A DNA stretch of 64,000 nucleotides from Nematostella vectensis (lineage: Eukaryota > Cnidaria > Anthozoa > Actiniaria > Edwardsiidae), in contig NC_064034.1 of the NCBI RefSeq assembly GCF_932526225.1, positions 19,714,927 through 19,778,926 on the forward strand, given 5' to 3'. The notes under the pieces are model-generated. The model was not told the origin of the DNA. It saw only the letters and a list, made by a program, of their open reading frames with translations, and did no database searches. Made by a program: the position numbers and the translations under genes. The stretch's first letter is position 1; each line of letters begins with the position of its first letter. This document shows positions 45,332 through 56,838 of the stretch, one piece after another.

Positions 45332-48300
45332 ATGCTAAGGCGCGTTTTCGTAAACCTTGGGTTTAACTCACCGAATGAGGCAAAGAAAGCCTTGAAAAGG
45401 TCAAATCGTAAAGATGGCGGTATCAGGGCGCAGAAGGGAAGACTGTTAAATCGCCCCCAAATGGAGAAGGTGAGCTGATGAGCTGAAAAAACAATCCCCA
45501 GGGGAGGGGACATTATCCTTGTGAAACGCTAGAATATCAAACCATTAGAATTTAAATATAATCCAATTAGTTTAAAATGTCAAAACTATGATGTCTGTAA
45601 GTTTTTTGAAGAGTCTTCAAAATCATGGAGCCAGCACGCCCCACAGAGGAAAAATACACGTGATATATGTTGTTACAAATGGCGTTGTATTGATTCAAGC
45701 ATAAAATAAATTCTGAACGATACTTCAGAGGACTGACTAACTATGAATACAGATTCGCACACTTCCTCCGCCTGGAGAGGTTAAGATAGAAAACGTTCTC
45801 GACGCCACGCCTGCTATACCACCAGCAAGCGCCCAAAGAACTATGGGGCTTCCCTCTCAGGCGGCCACTGCAGAAGACAATAGGAGGCTTGGTGCCCAAG
45901 TGCTCCGAGTGGTTAACGGCGGAGTGGCTACCACAGGGCTCCCGCGAACCCCGGGCAAATCCCGATTTACTTTTGCGAAGAAGGCAAAGGGTATGTCTTG
46001 ATGTTTGTCGGCTATCTTGGGAACCGACTATTTAGTATCTGACGGGTCAGTAAAACTCGAATAAAACAAAATTTCTAAAAGAATCGAACAAGCCATTCTT
46101 AGCTAAAAGACAAAGCGACATTTTAGAAGAAAAAGTCAACAACCCGCGAAAATAATATATATTAAAGTGCTATGGTTTTCAAATGGTTGATCCCTTAAAA
46201 ATAAACCGAATAAAGGTTTTCTAACTTATTACCCTCTGTCTGTCACTGAAGATATCTATTATATTCCTCTCACTCAGCCACAGACGCCAAGTCAACTCTC
46301 CCAGACATCAGAGATACTAAGGACAAAGCTTTCGTGAACCAGCGTACGACGGACCTACCCAATGTCCGTGATCTTTACACGAACAAGAAAGCGGTTCCTG
46401 TAGCAAGCGAGGGCGCTATTGCGACCACATCCATCACCGGGTCGCACCTGGCTATGACCGCCATGCAAAGCGAGGAGGAGCCTGGGGCTTCTATGGGGCA
46501 CAAGACAGAACGCCAGAAAGCCAAAGAGCTGAAGGAAATGAAGAAAGCGGGGTTAACCCTTAGACCCCCACCCCACCGAAACACCATGGAGGACGATGAT
46601 GATCACAAGGTAAGTGACTGGTCCCGGATGGAGGGTGCAATGGGTATACAGGGTAAGTGACAGGTCCCGGATGAAGGGTACGATGGGTGTAAAGGGCAAG
46701 TGACAGGTCCCGGATGAAGGGTATAATGGGTGTACAGGGTAAGTGACAGGTCCCGGATGAAGGGAACAGTGGGTGTACAGGGTAAGAGACAGGTCCCGGA
46801 TGAAGGAAACAATGGGTGCACAGGGTAAAAGACACGTCCCAGATGAAGCATACAATGGGTGTATAGGTTAAGTGACAGGTCCCGGATGAAGGGTACAATG
46901 GGTGTACAGGGTAAGTGACGGGTCCCGGATGAAGTGTACAATAGGTTAACAGGGTGAGTGACAGGTCCCGGATGAAGGGTACAATGGGTGTACAGGGTAA
47001 GTGACAGGTCCCGGATGAAGTGTACAATAGGTTAACAGGGTGAGTGACAGGTCCCGGATGAAGGGTACAATGGGTGTACAGGGTAGAGACAGGTCCCGGA
47101 TGAAGGGTATAATGGGCGTACAGGGTAGAGACAGGTTCCGGATGAAGGGTACAATGGGTGAACAGGGCAAGTGACAGGTCCAGGATTAAGGGTACAATGG
47201 GTGTACAGGGTAGAGACAGGTCCCGGATGAAGGGTACAATGGGTGTGCAGGGTAATGGACAGGTCCCGGATGAAGGGTACAATGGGCGTACAGGGTAGAG
47301 ACAGGTCCCGGATGAAGGGTACAATGGGTGTACAGGGTAATGGACAGGTCCCGGATGAAGGGTACAATGGGTGTGCAGGGAGACAGGTCCCGGATGAAGG
47401 GTACAATGGGTGTACAGGGTAAGTGACAGGTCCCGGATGAAGGAAACAATGGGTGCACAGGGTAAGAGACACGTCTCAGATGAAGGGTACAATGGGTGTA
47501 CAGGGTAAGAGACAGTTCCCGGATGAAGGGTACAATGAGTGTACAGGGTAAGAGACAGGTCCCGGATGAAGGGTACAATGAGTGTACAGGTTAAGTGACA
47601 GGTCCCGGATGAAGGGTACAATGGGTGTACAGGGCATGTGACAGGTCCCGGATGAAGGGTACGATGGGTGTACAGGGTAATGGACAGGTCCCGGATGAAG
47701 GGTACAATGAGTGTACAGGGTAAGTGACAGGTCCCGGATGAAGGGTACGATGGGTGTACAGGGTAAGAGACAGGTCCCGGATAAAGGGTACAATGAGTGT
47801 ACAGGGTAAGAGACAGGTCCCGGATGAAGGGTACAATGAGTGTACAGGGTAAGAGACAGGTCCCGGATGAAGGGTACAATAGGTGTACAGGGCAAGTGAC
47901 AGGTCCCGGATGAAGGGTACGATGGGTGAACAGGGAGACAGATTCCTCTTGAAGAGTACACCATATAACAGTACATTTATGATTGTTGCTATTTCACTCT
48001 GAAGACATATAGGGCAATTACGAAGCTTCACTATTGATTGACGAATTATCTTGAAATTCAAGATTACAACGGAATGAAGTATTGACCTTCTTTATATCAG
48101 GCTCGGATAAACAAGCTAAAGAGAGCTCGTATTCGCCTTGCCAAGAACAGGGTCAACCCTGAGGTGAGCAAGCCTTTTTTGAAGTCACTACCAGATGCAA
48201 CTCCAGGGGCGGTTTGGTGCGAAAACTACGCGGTTCTACCTGCAATTGAATCCGCTCCACCCAGAACGGGAATATACTCCCGCCATCTCCAGCCCACCCC

Positions 48301-48397
48301 TCCTCAGGCCAACACTCACTGGGGTACCCTCGGGTACAACACAAGTATCACCCTCGGATACGACCTCGTGATGGAAGACGTGGACACCGACGAGTAG
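45332..48397 (+). CDS. Array gene, unit 1: 334-aa basic protein of unknown function
   Basis: Four exons: 45332-45469 (MLRRVFVNLGFNSPNEAKKA to PQMEK), 45753-45990, 46278-46609 (ends EDDDDHK) and 48101-48397 (GAVWCENYAVLPAIE; ends DVDTDE). Borders are GT-AG and phases join (0, 1, 0), for 1,005 nt. No known domain was recognised. The protein is basic at the start, has a Thr/Ser/Ala-rich middle, a Lys/Glu-rich helix (TERQKAKELKEMKKAG), a basic helix (NKLKRARIRLAKNRVN), and a Pro-rich tail (GIYSRHLQPTPPQ). The basic parts suggest nucleic-acid binding, but that is a guess. Intron 3 is filled by a 43-bp minisatellite. Comparison with unit 2 shows that length changes keep the frame, so it is probably functional. 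Confidence 0.72.
46610..47940 (+). repeat. 43-bp minisatellite made of repeated splice-donor modules (unit 1, intron 3)
   Basis: About 31 units of GGTAAGTGACAGGTCCCGGA plus TGAAGGGTACAATGGGTGTACAG. The first unit begins exactly at the exon-3 donor (CAAG/GTAAGTGA at 46606-46617), so each later unit carries a near-copy of a strong 5' splice site. Some units are shortened (GGGTAGAGACAGG). All three minus-strand frames are nearly stop-free because 43 is not a multiple of three; the long antisense ORFs are artefacts. Confidence 0.93.
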
Positions 48398-48419
48398 GGT
48401 TCATGATATGTGATAAGTC

Positions 48420-49354
48420 TTGGAGAACTTGATTTGAGTAGAGAACGCACGGTGTTTCTGGCGCATCGCCCTATATGCAGATCAAGCAGCGACTGGTGAC
48501 TTCGCCACTCGTGCTGTGACATGGTGGGTTGTCCCGTTAGACACATCAAGGCGGTGCGGTCTCCGCGACAGATTGAGGTGAGGCGCCCATGACCAGTGAT
48601 AATCTCCTCTCTCTATCGGGTTCATGGAGGTGTTATTTGCTCGGGGTTAAACGCTATCTGTGGCAGTATAAGGCGGGTACTCACTTGCCACATTACAAGG
48701 CGTGCGAGGAGCTCATATTAATCGTACGGCACGTAGTCATCCCCGTTGATCTTGAGCGCCCCGTCTTGTACTGTCGCTGTGAGTTCCTCTGTTGATCGTA
48801 CGGCACGTAGTCATCCCCGTTGATCACGGGGGCTTCGCATTATTATGTCGCAGGGAGCGTTTTATCATCTAGCAAATAATGCCAGTGAACCTGATGGAAA
48901 AGGTCTTTAATCGCTGGCCATAGTGCCTCATCCCTTTCTGTCAGCGAACCCAACGCCTTGATGTATCTTATGGAGACAACCACCATTTTACCACACGTAC
49001 AGCCAGGTCACAAAGGGAGCGCGTGTCTTGCGTTTGGCGAAGCAAGACGAGCCACAGATTGGGCCCCGATTGAGCTTTATATTTGTCCATCGTAGTTTTT
49101 CTTTTTCCAGTACCTTCATATAACTAACTTTACTTCTGTCTTCTGTAAATCTAATAAATTAAAAACATACTCAAACTGAATTTTGTAAATAAAAGCAGCT
49201 GAATTCTCTCATTTAAGACATTCCCAGTGTTCTCTCTTATTTTTATCATAATCATTTCATCAAGTAAGCATATCAAAAGTGATCTATGATCTATTACCTA
49301 TGATAATAGAAGCACGTGATAAGAAATTGTTTTGTATGGTGTCACCACCAGAGG
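48420..49354. other. 3' flank of array gene unit 1
   Basis: Probably 3' UTR and flank. A 32-bp direct repeat (core GATCGTACGGCACGTAGTCA) occurs at about 48719 and 48795. The same layout is kept in unit 2 (57165 and 57236). The open frame 48589-48795 is not supported as a gene. Confidence 0.55.
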
Positions 49355-49505
49355 TTCTGCTGGACAATAATGGCAACATTGTGGTCTGTGACGATGATGA
49401 CCCTGCCCGCGTCCGTGCTTTCGATATGACGGAAATGAGACCCTGTCAATCAATGTCAGCGCAGATGAGCAGCGTTCTGATGCACCTCATAATATTGTCC
49501 GTATA
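49355..49505 (+). pseudogene. Fragment of an NHL-repeat gene, unit 1
   Basis: Matches 35996-36140 of the intact NHL gene: LDNNGNIVVCDD, then DDPARVRAF where the parent has DSARIRAF. A small deletion at TTCGATATGACGG breaks the frame. The remainder (GCGCAGATGAGCAGCGTTCT) still matches. Only about 150 bp are present. Confidence 0.85.
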
Positions 49506-49639
49506 TCAACATTTGCCCTTTCCGCTGAAGACGTTTTAAGAAAAAGGGTTGAATTTTAGAATTGTTTTTAACCATCGAAAAGAAAATAAGAAAAAACGCT
49601 AGGGAGCATATGTCCCCAAAAAAGTTCCCGTGAGAAATT

Positions 49640-50300
49640 GGTGATTAAGGCAAACCACTAGGCTAGTTGTGTTCAGAGGACCTCAAATAACAAGAAAAGT
49701 GATGTTGCCAAGTATGCACTTGTCAGGTGCCGTTTAATGGGGTTTCTAAGAAATGACGTTGCTCCTCCAGCATGGAAACAAGGCTCTATAATAAAATCAG
49801 GAGTATCTTTGACGTTTATTAATCAAATCATTTCAAAGTTGAAGGATATGTTGGGAAACACATATAAGACTACCTAAAAGTCACGTGACTAGCACAGCAT
49901 GGAAGCGAAGCTGTTTTAATTATTTTAAAAAATCATTTTTTTAAAAATAAATAATTCATTATAGCTAAAGCTTCAATTTTAGCACTTTTTTTTAATATGG
50001 AAAAGCTAGAATGGGGTACCTGTAATGATTTATTGCTGCTTTTGTAAGAGAAAGGTGCTAGAACGGGCATTTACGTATTGTTAAAAAAACTATTTTTTTT
50101 TATAATCCAAACAGCTTCGCTTCCATGCTGTGACTTACGTGACTTTAAGGTAGTCTTATATGTGATCCCCAACATATCCTGCTACTTTGAAATGATTTGA
50201 TTACAAACGTCAAAGACCTCACAGTTTGCATACTTGGCAACATCAATTTTCTTGTTATTTGAGGTCCTTTGAACACAACTAGCCTAGTGGTTTGCTTATT
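49640..50300. mobile_element. Long inverted-repeat element, unit 1
   Basis: The left arm from 49645 (GGCAAACCACTAGGCTAGTT) and right arm to about 50300 (reverse complement) match in blocks: outer 75 bp, then GACGTTT..CATTTCAAAGTTG, then ACACATATAAGACTACCT and the CAGCATGGAAGCGAAGCTGT core. The left arm carries an extra 85 bp or so. No ORF; MITE-like. Confidence 0.75.
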
Positions 50301-50412
50301 TTATGTCAATGTAAAAGGGAACATGAAGATAATTCTAACAAAGGGTTGATCCAAATTCCGAGGGGCTAAGAACAAGGGTTATAAAAGCAAATATTACATT
50401 CTCCCTTGGCCG

Positions 50413-50885
50413 ATGTCTTGTCCAACCGCTGGCCATGAGTGCCTCATCTCCCTCTGTCAGGGAACGCAACGCCTTGATGGGGCTATAATTTGGGGCGACA
50501 GTTTTAAAAAGCACACCGACGCCATGATCCAGAAGCGTACTTCCCGAATAATAATGAGGGTAAAATGGGACCAGCCATTAGCTGAACTTTTTGCTACTCT
50601 GAGAATAGTCATTAAATAAGCGAGTGTGGCGTCTGAAGTGTGAACTTATGTTTAAGACTTTAAATGGGCGCACCCCCGAATATTTAAGTAATAAGTTTAA
50701 GCAATTTTGTTCTCAACATACGATCAATACAAGAAATAGTAAACGCGGAGGCCTGATTTTACCTCGTGTCCATCGCACTCTCGGACAACGAACTTTCGCC
50801 TTTGGTGGGGCCAAAGCATGGAACGCTCTTCCATTGAATATTAGGGAAAGCAAATCCCTTACTATTTAGTGCTGCACTAAAGGCT
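50413..50885 (+). mobile_element. LINE reverse-transcriptase C-terminal fragment, unit 1
   Basis: IIWGDSFKKHTDAMIQKRTS, then after a stop at 50617-50619 MFKTLNGRTPEYLSNKF and RTFAFGGAKAWNALPLNIRE. This is the conserved tail after the reverse transcriptase in CR1/L2-type non-LTR retroelements. 5'-truncated and interrupted. Confidence 0.78.
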
Positions 50886-50939
50886 TTATAGGTAAACATG
50901 TTAATACTGTTCCTAGTGAAAATTGTGTCGTTTAACATT

Positions 50940-51062
50940 ATTGACTGACTGACTGACCGATCGACCGACCGACCGACCGACCGGCTTACTGACTGACCGA
51001 CCGATAGACCGACCGACTTTCTGACTGACTGACCTACCGACCGACCTACTGACTGACTGACA
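50940..51062. repeat. GACT/GACC tetranucleotide microsatellite, unit 1
   Basis: Interspersed GACTGACT, GACCGACC and short interruptions. It directly follows the LINE tail (CATTATTGACTGACTG), so it may be that element's 3' repeat end. Confidence 0.9.
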
Positions 51063-51939
51063 ATTTGGCGCACAATTTGGTGGCTTCTTTCACTTCACTT
51101 TGGGTTTCGACTTCTAGGGTTAGGGTTTCGTCGCAACTTGGCCAGTGACGCAGAACAAGTGGTGAAAAACTCAAATCCAAGCGGTCGCGTAAGCTTGGGG
51201 CGATCCGTTTGCAACGCTAGAATATCAATATATATTGTACATGGTGTCACAAAAAATATTTGTTAGCTTCAACGGTTGGATATTAAAAATCGGTAAAAGG
51301 TTCTTATCAGAGGGATATTTTAAATGGTGTCTGCAAAATCATGTTCGGTGAAGATTCTACTTTCAGAGGTAAGAAATGATTTCTTAGCTCCTTCCTTCAT
51401 TTGATTGAAATGAACGTAAAACAATGCAAGAAAGGTTTTGCGAGGAAGAAGGCAAAGGGTATGTCTTGATGTCTGACGGCCATCTTGGGAACCGACCATT
51501 TAATATCTGAAGGGTTAGTAAAACACGAGTTAGCTAGAATTTCTAAAAGAATCGAGAAAACAATCCATAGCTAAAAGACAAAGCCAAATTTCAGATATGA
51601 AAGTCAAGAAAGTCAACAGGCCGCGAAAATGATGCATATTCAAGTGGTAAGGATAGTAAATGGTTAGTCCCTTGTATGTAAACAACTTAGTAGAATTATA
51701 TTTGAGAGTTTACATAACTGGAAAAGGTTTTCTAACTTACCATCCCTTTGTCTCTGAAGCTATCTATCTATATATATATGAAATATACTTGAATCACTGG
51801 ATTGTGTTTTCTCGACGTTTCGGGAATGCTGCCTTCATCATGATTAACAATGACGAGTAAAAACTAAACAAATATAAAAGTTCCAATGCGCGCACGGGGA
51901 TGTCCGCGCGTGCGTTCAAAGCATGGGCAGTCCCACATC

Positions 51940-52354
51940 TTAGGGGCCGTCCACACTAACACGGATTCGTTTGAATCCGTATACTTTTTGATACGTTTAG
52001 GCCTTCCGTCCACACTAACAAGCGCGCTGGATCCAGCGAATCCGAATACGTTTGAAAACGCGTCGAAAGTGAATCAAAATGAATCCGTATACTTTTGTCC
52101 GTAGTGTGGACGGACGAATCCGTATTAAAATGAAAACGGCGTCATATCGCAGGCGCGCGCTGCTTTGAGCGTGCGCATATCATAAAAATGACGTACCCCT
52201 GTACCTTTCAGCGTTTGAATCCGTGTTAGTGTGGACGGCTGGATCCAGGCGAACACGCTTAGAAAACGAAAGTGTGGACGCAAATCAAGTGATGCGTTTT
52301 CGGCGAAACGAATCCGGGTACTTTTGAATCCGTGTTAGTGTGGACGACCCCTAA
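51940..52354. mobile_element. MITE with 29-bp terminal inverted repeats, unit 1
   Basis: Ends are TTAGGGGCCGTCCACACTAA / reverse complement TTAGGGGTCGTCCACACTAA, with the match extending through CACGGATTC with one mismatch. Internal GAATCCGTATACTTTT modules recur in both directions. It sits in the 3' part of the Penelope-like element. Confidence 0.85.
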
Positions 52355-53164
52355 ATTAAGGCGGCTCGGCGCCAGGGTGTTGTGCTTGATGATAATCTTG
52401 GACTCCGCTCATTTACGGGTATCAGTGTCCATAAGGCCGGCTACCAGCATCGCCGCTTTCATATCATTGACAGTATGATTCAGTTGATCGAGTTGATTCA
52501 GTGAGCCGGTACTGTTATTTCGGCAGTGTTGTTGACCAAAACCATCCTATGGCTTCTAAAATTACCCCCTAGACTGCGCCCAGTCTCGCCGAAGTATACT
52601 TTAGTGATACATTTTCTTGCACGAAATGCAGTAATCTAAGCCGTTCGAGGTGTTTGTATGTCGATTTTTTTCTGAATTGTCCCTTGCGGTGTTTTTATGG
52701 TGGGATCTTTGTTTACAAATGGACAAGTTCGGCAAACTTGGCTGCCGCGAGGGTCGTTTCCTACTACTGGATCAGTGTCTAATGGTATGGTGCTGCGGAA
52801 CAAGATGTCCTTCAAGTTCCAATCACGTCTGAAGGCCTTTCAGAGGGGGTTTGGTGAATATTTCTTTCGTATCGATATCGTTGCATTAGATTGTAAAGTT
52901 ACGTTCAAAGATGGTAGACACCTGGCAGTTCTTTGGGCGAAAAATTGTGGCGAGTGGTTTTCTTTCTTGAGCGGTGTTGTTGCTCTGGCATCCTGACAAG
53001 AGATCATCACGATGATTTATCACTGCTTGCTCTCGTCCTCTTTTCACTATATCCAAGGGATAACCGCTGGCCGTGAAGAACTTCTCCATACGTGACGATT
53101 GTTCTTGGAAATCATCCTCGTTACTGCAAATTTTGCGAAGGCGTACAAATTGCCTGTAATGAGC

Positions 53165-53615
53165 AGGAAAATTTGCTCGTGTAGACCGGGAAAATTGAAA
53201 AAAGTTATTACTTGACAAGTTTACTATTTTAAAAGCTGGCGTGATTGCTTCTACTTGACAAGTTTTACTTGCCAAGTGCAGTAGGTTAATCGTGTAGACG
53301 CTCAACGAGTTTTACTTGACAAGTTTTTCCGATGAAAGCAGTTCGTAGGCCCCCTTTTCTTTACTTGTGGGCTATTAAAAACGCTGCTATTTCTGCTCTT
53401 TGTCAGAGGCACCATTTTTTTGACGGCAAGTTTTGTTATTTTTTTGTATCGCCGCTGTCTGAAGGCATTACCAGCTCATCGCACGGAAAACTTGTCAAGA
53501 AAAAATTGCTCGTATGGAAAGCACGTCTACACGAACGACTAGAATATTGTCAAGAAAAACTTGTCAAGAAAAACTTGTCAAGTAAAAATTGCCCGTGTAG
53601 ACGGCCCTTCAGGAT
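53165..53615. repeat. ACTTGACAAGT-rich insert in the Penelope-like element, unit 1
   Basis: The 11-bp near-palindrome ACTTGACAAGT or ACTTGTCAAG(T/A) appears many times, framed by CGTGTAGACCGGG and CCGTGTAGACGGCCC. It separates the RT palm from the RT thumb part, so it is an insertion, probably a foldback element. Confidence 0.65.
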
Positions 53616-54010
53616 GGATGTCTTGCACTTGCAGGGGTGGGATGAGTCAAAGTTCAAATACGAGTGACTATCGGTTGCTTTGTAGTGTATATTGGAGCCA
53701 ATGCGGTTATCTAGTTAGACCATAAGGATGTCCTGGATTGGTAGTCTATCCTTGGAGATTGGCCAGGCAAATTTTAAATTAGTGTGGAATGTAGATGCAT
53801 AATAGAGGAAAGTGTTGAGTTCGTGGTCACGACAGGATAAAGCAACGGCGATGTCGAACATGTACCTCTTGTATAAGTTTGGTTTCTTTCCCGTGTAGCT
53901 GGATAGCATTTGTTCCTCTATGTATCCCACGAAGAGCATGTTTAGGACCTAGTATACTTCTCAGGTCTGTTTGTAGTATTGGCCGTTGAACCCAAACGTT
54001 TAAAGAGTTA

Positions 54011-54214
54011 TGCCTTGTGCACACTAGCGACATATCGACATATCGACATGGGCGCGCGCACTCTTATCTTCGACATATTGACATGGACATAACGACGTAA
54101 GAGAAAAAACATGTTTTTTCTTTTATGTCATTATGTCCATGTCGTTATGTCGGGCTAAACATAGTGCGCGCGCCCATGTCGTTATGTTGTTATGTTGCTA
54201 GTGTTCACTAGGCA
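54011..54214. mobile_element. Palindromic foldback MITE, unit 1
   Basis: TGCCTTGTGCACACTAGC at one end and GCTAGTGTTCACTAGGCA at the other. Nearly the whole 204 bp forms a hairpin through ACATGGGCGCGCGCACT and ACATGGACATAA modules, with ACATGTTTTTTC at the centre. Confidence 0.85.
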
Positions 54215-54696
54215 TTAGAACAAGCTCGGCCATACGGAGTTTCACCGTATTGGCTCCCCCCCTCCTCCACCAAGCTATGAGCGCTTACCATAAGCCTCGC
54301 ATGGGAGAAGAAAAATTGCGTTGACAACGGTTTCTTTTAAATAGGTGTTTTTGCTAGAATTGTTTTTTTAACGCAAAAGGCGTAAATACGAAAAAGGAAT
54401 AAAAAATTCGTGCGAATGCGAAACGTACTATTTTTTGTCAATTTTAAAGAAACATATAAAATGAGTGCTAACTAAGAGTCAATCCAAATTGCGAAGGGCT
54501 AAAACCAAGGGTTATAAAAGCAAATATTACAGTCTCCTTTGTCCGATGTCTCGCCCAACATGGCGACAATAGCGCGTGAGACTGAGTACGACCCAGCGCG
54601 CGCTTCCCAAAGATTACATTACGTCATAATGGTAATCATATTCGACCAATGAAATCGATTCCTTGACTTGCGATATTCACAGCACAAAATAGAAAA

Positions 54697-56838
54697 ATGC
54701 TAAGACGCGTTTTCGTAAACCTTGGATTTAACTCACCGAGTGAGGCAGAGAAAGCCTTGAAAAAGTCAAATCGTAAAGATGGCGGTACCCGGGCACAGAA
54801 GGGAAGACTGTTGAATCGCCCCCAAATGGAGAAGGTGAGCTGATGGTTAAATGAACAATCCCCAGGGTGAAACGCTAGGATATCAAACCATTAAAATTAA
54901 AATAATCCAATCAGATAAAAATGCCAAAACTATGGTGTCTGTAAGTTGATGTTACAGTCTTCTAAACCATGGGGACCAGCACGCTCCACATAGGGAAAAT
55001 AAATGTTATACATGTTGAACACGGTGTTACAAAAAGGCGTTGTATTGATTCAAGCATAAATTAACTTCTGAACGATACTTCAGAGGACTGACTAACTATG
55101 AATACAGATTCGCACACTTCCTCCGCCTGGAGAGGTTAAGATAGAAAACGTTCTCGACGCCACGCCTGCTCTACCACCAGCAAGCGCCCAAAGAACTATG
55201 GGGCTTCCCTCTCAGGCGGCCACTGCAGAAGACAATAGGAGGCTCGGTGTCCAAGTGCTCAGAGTTGTTAATGGCGGGGTGGCCCCCACAGGGCTCCCGC
55301 GACCCCCGGGCAAATCCCGATTTCCTTTTGCGAGGAAAAAGGCAAAGGGTATGTCTTGATGTTTGTCGGCCATCTTGGGAACCGACCATTTGATATCGGA
55401 CGGGTCAGTAAAACATCAAATTTATCAATAAATTAAATTTCTGACAGAATCGAGCTATCCATCCTTTGATAAAAGACAAAGTGACTTTTCAGAAGAAAAA
55501 GTAAAGAGGACACGAAATTAATATATATTAAAGTGGTATGAATATCAAATGCTCGGTCCCTTGAAAATAAACCATTCAATAGAATCAATTTTAAGAGTGT
55601 TTGAATTATAACCAGAGAAAGGTTTTCTAGCTTACCACCCCTCTGTCTGTCTATAAAGATATTTATATTCCTCTCACTCAGCCACAGAAGCCAAATCAAC
55701 TCTCCCAGACATCAGAGATACTAACGACAATGCTCTCGTGAACATGCGTACGACGGACTTACCCAATGTCCGTGATCTCTACACGAACAAGAAAGACAAC
55801 GCGGTTCCTGTAGCAAGCGAGGGCGCAAGTGCGACCACATCGACCACCGGGTCGCACCTGGCTATGACCGCCATGCAAAGCGAGGAGGAGCCTGGGGCTT
55901 CTATGGGGCACAGGACAGAACGCCAGAAAGTGAAAGAGCTGAAGCAAATGAAAAGAGCTGGTTTAACCCCCCTTAGACCCCCACCCCACCTGAACACCAT
56001 GGAAGACGATGATGATCTCAAGGTAAGTGACAGGTCCCGGATGAAGGGTACAATGGGTGAACAGGGTAAGTGACAGGTCCCGGATGAAGGGTACAATGGG
56101 TGAACAGGGTAAGTGACAGGTCCCGGATGGAGGGTACAATTGGTGAACAGGGCAAGTGACAGGTCCCGGATGGAGGGTACAATGGGTTAACAGGGCAAGT
56201 GATAGATCCCGGATGAAGGGTACAATGGGTGAACAGGGTAAGTGACAGGTCCCGGATGGAGGGTACAATTGGTGAACAGGGCAAGTTACAGGTCCCGGAT
56301 GGAGGGTACAATGGGTTAACAGGGCAAGTGATAGATCCCGGATGAAGGGTACAGTGGGTGTACAGGGTAAGTGACAAGTACCGGATGAAGGGTACACCAT
56401 ATAATACCGGACAGTATATTCATCATTAATTCGATTCTGCCCTGAAGACATGTGAGCTAATTACAAAACTTTAAAGCTTATTGATTGACCAATAATCTTG
56501 AAATTCAAGTTAACTACGGAAAGAAGTAATGACCTTCTTGATATCAGGCTCGGATGAACAAGCTGAAGAGAGCTCGTATTCGCCTTGCCAAGAACAGGGT
56601 CAACCCTGAGGTGAGCAAGCCTTTTCTGAAGTCACTACCAGATGCAACTCCAGGGGCGGTTTGGTGCGAAAATTACGCGGTTCTACCTCCAATTGAATCC
56701 TCTCCACCCAAAACGGGAATATACTCCCGCCATCTCCAGCCCACCCCTCCTCAGGCCAACACTCACCGGGGTACCCTCGGGTACAACACAAGTATCACAC
56801 ACGACCTCGTGATAAAAGACGTGGAGATCGATGAGTAG
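54697..56838 (+). CDS. Array gene, unit 2: 336-aa paralogue of unknown function
   Basis: Exons 54697-54834, 55108-55348, 55682-56022 and 56548-56838 total 1,011 nt, with the same phases as unit 1. Differences from unit 1 include an added codon in the exon-2 end (FARKKAK for FAKKAK), two added codons (TNKKDNAVPVAS), one more in LTPLRPPP, and three lost near the C-terminus (NTSITHDLV). All are multiples of three, while introns differ freely, so coding constraint is likely. The promoter keeps ACGTCATAATGGTAATC. Function is unknown, as for unit 1. Confidence 0.72.
56023..56395 (+). repeat. 43-bp splice-donor minisatellite, unit 2 intron 3
   Basis: About 8.5 units of the same repeat as in unit 1, again starting at the exon-3 donor (CAAG/GTAAGTGA). 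Pairs of units (GGAGGGTACAATTGG / GGAGGGTACAATGGG) are themselves duplicated, showing recent local expansion. Confidence 0.92.

Larger units (their letters stand above)
51800..54005 (-). mobile_element. Penelope-like element, degenerate, unit 1
   Basis: Minus strand. At 53939-53715, FVGYIEEQMLSSYTGKKPNL then RYMFDIAVAL is the reverse-transcriptase palm, with Phe in place of the first Asp of YMDD. At 53160-52900, YRQFVRLRKICSNEDDF, ASGYPLDIV and KRGREQAV. At 52630-52380, the GIY-YIG part (KVYFGETGRSLG, NHTVNDMKAAML, KIIIKHNTLAPSRLN). A hammerhead-like relic lies near 51805-51845. Two MITEs and one ACTTGACAAGT-rich insert interrupt it. It is in opposite orientation to the array gene. Confidence 0.8.

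Noticed and set aside
46553-48061. Long antisense ORFs (up to 439 codons) with repeated PSSGTC/LHPGPV-type peptides
   Set aside because: They arise because the 43-bp intron repeat lacks stops in all three antisense frames; there is no start context, and the second unit shows the same effect with its own copy number.
48589-48795. ORF conserved between units 1 and 2 (68 codons)
   Set aside because: Conservation is explained by the recent segmental duplication; it overlaps direct repeats and probable 3' UTR.
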